Positions 63,920 through 64,000 of a DNA stretch of 64,000 bases are shown one piece after another. Where the stretch lies: the NCBI RefSeq assembly GCF_018603905.1, contig NZ_JAHFZZ010000005.1, positions 124,001-188,000 of the forward strand, written 5' to 3'. The position numbers were made by a program, and so were the translations under genes. The stretch's first letter is position 1, and the number at the start of each line of letters is the position of its first letter. Source of the stretch: Nonomuraea sp. NEAU-A123 (GTDB lineage: Bacteria; Actinomycetota; Actinomycetes; Streptosporangiales; Streptosporangiaceae). Under the pieces are notes generated by a model. That model was given only the letters and a program-made list of their open reading frames with translations. It made no database searches and had not been told where the DNA came from.

Positions 63920-64000
63920 GGTTCATGGCTTGGCCGCCGTCTCGTCACGGCGCCCGGCCACGTATCACCGGAGGAGCGTTCCCCTGGACAGACGCCGGCC
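63920..64000 (-). repeat. Dispersed intergenic repeat, copy 3 (right arm, cut by window end)
   Basis: This is the reverse complement of the left arm (about 91% over 81 bp), starting 10 bp after the secreted-protein stop and running off the window. The CGTGGCCGGGCGCCGTGACG block also matches the 31-kb copy at 19 of 20 positions. The T-run end of this copy would lie beyond 64000. Confidence 0.8.

Overview
The window is chromosomal DNA from a high-GC filamentous-type actinobacterium. It has very GC-rich third codon positions, frequent GTG starts and 4-bp stop/start overlaps. Marker genes are mycothiol ligase (mshC), a WhiB regulator, an InhA-type enoyl reductase and a full Pup-proteasome set (arc/mpa, dop, pup, prcB, prcA). 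The mix of SCO1664-like, DUF3090 and DUF3099 genes with a large sugar and peptide uptake repertoire fits the Streptosporangiales or Streptomyces side of the phylum better than mycobacteria. That placement is inference; no rRNA or tRNA gene is visible to settle it. The backbone is a conserved actinobacterial block also known from Mycobacterium tuberculosis (recalled order: histidine phosphatase, SCO1664-like, mshC, PAC2, metH, RecB-like nuclease, trmI, mpa, dop, pup, prcBA). Here it is expanded by several accessory insertions.

Layout. 0-8.2 kb: end of a MobA-like protein with a Gly/His-rich repeat region, an intergenic array of three hairpins sharing one loop, DUF3099, dodecin, tldE-tldD, fabG-inhA, a secreted Pro/Thr-rich protein and an aldo/keto reductase. 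8.3-12.2 kb: the mshC operon (phosphatase, DUF3090, SCO1664-like, NRDE, mshC). 12.3-15.7 kb: a GT4 glycosyltransferase, a decayed GT9 glycosyltransferase, a GmhB-like phosphatase, WhiB and peptide deformylase; it looks like an eroded heptose-glycan locus. 15.9-17.9 kb: hemD fused to a winged helix, plus a sirohydrochlorin chelatase. 18-24.7 kb: an alpha-galactoside locus (ABC uptake, ROK repressor, GH36 alpha-galactosidase). 24.7-26.3 kb: a TetR-like protein lacking its DNA-binding helices, and PAC2. 26.7-31.3 kb: metH and a HAD phosphatase. 31.3-31.7 kb: repeats. 32.5-38.5 kb: a complete oligopeptide ABC operon. 38.5-42.5 kb: a NarL-type two-component system, a RecB-like Fe-S nuclease and a CBS site-2 protease. 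42.8-45 kb: an FHA protein and a 118-bp minisatellite. 45-48.4 kb: gluconate kinase and its GntR regulator, a GAF protein and a double GNAT. 48.4-63.1 kb: trmI and the Pup-proteasome genes, split between pup and prcB by a 5.4-kb opposite-strand block (a DinB-family polymerase and a second sugar ABC transporter). 63.2-64.0 kb: a small secreted-protein gene with a perfect CRP-type site, bracketed by about 81-bp inverted copies of a dispersed repeat that also occurs at 31.3-31.4 kb.

How the parts fit. Arc, Dop, Pup and PrcAB form the pupylation-degradation machine; Pup already ends in Glu, so deamidation by Dop should not be needed. The galactoside block imports and hydrolyses alpha-galactosides under a local ROK repressor but has no ATPase of its own, whereas the transporter at 57-61 kb has one. 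The most unusual signals are non-coding: the inverted-repeat-bracketed cassette, the three hairpins with a common ACGGGGG loop, several tandem-repeat arrays between genes, and interleaved palindromes over a promoter at 55.7 kb.
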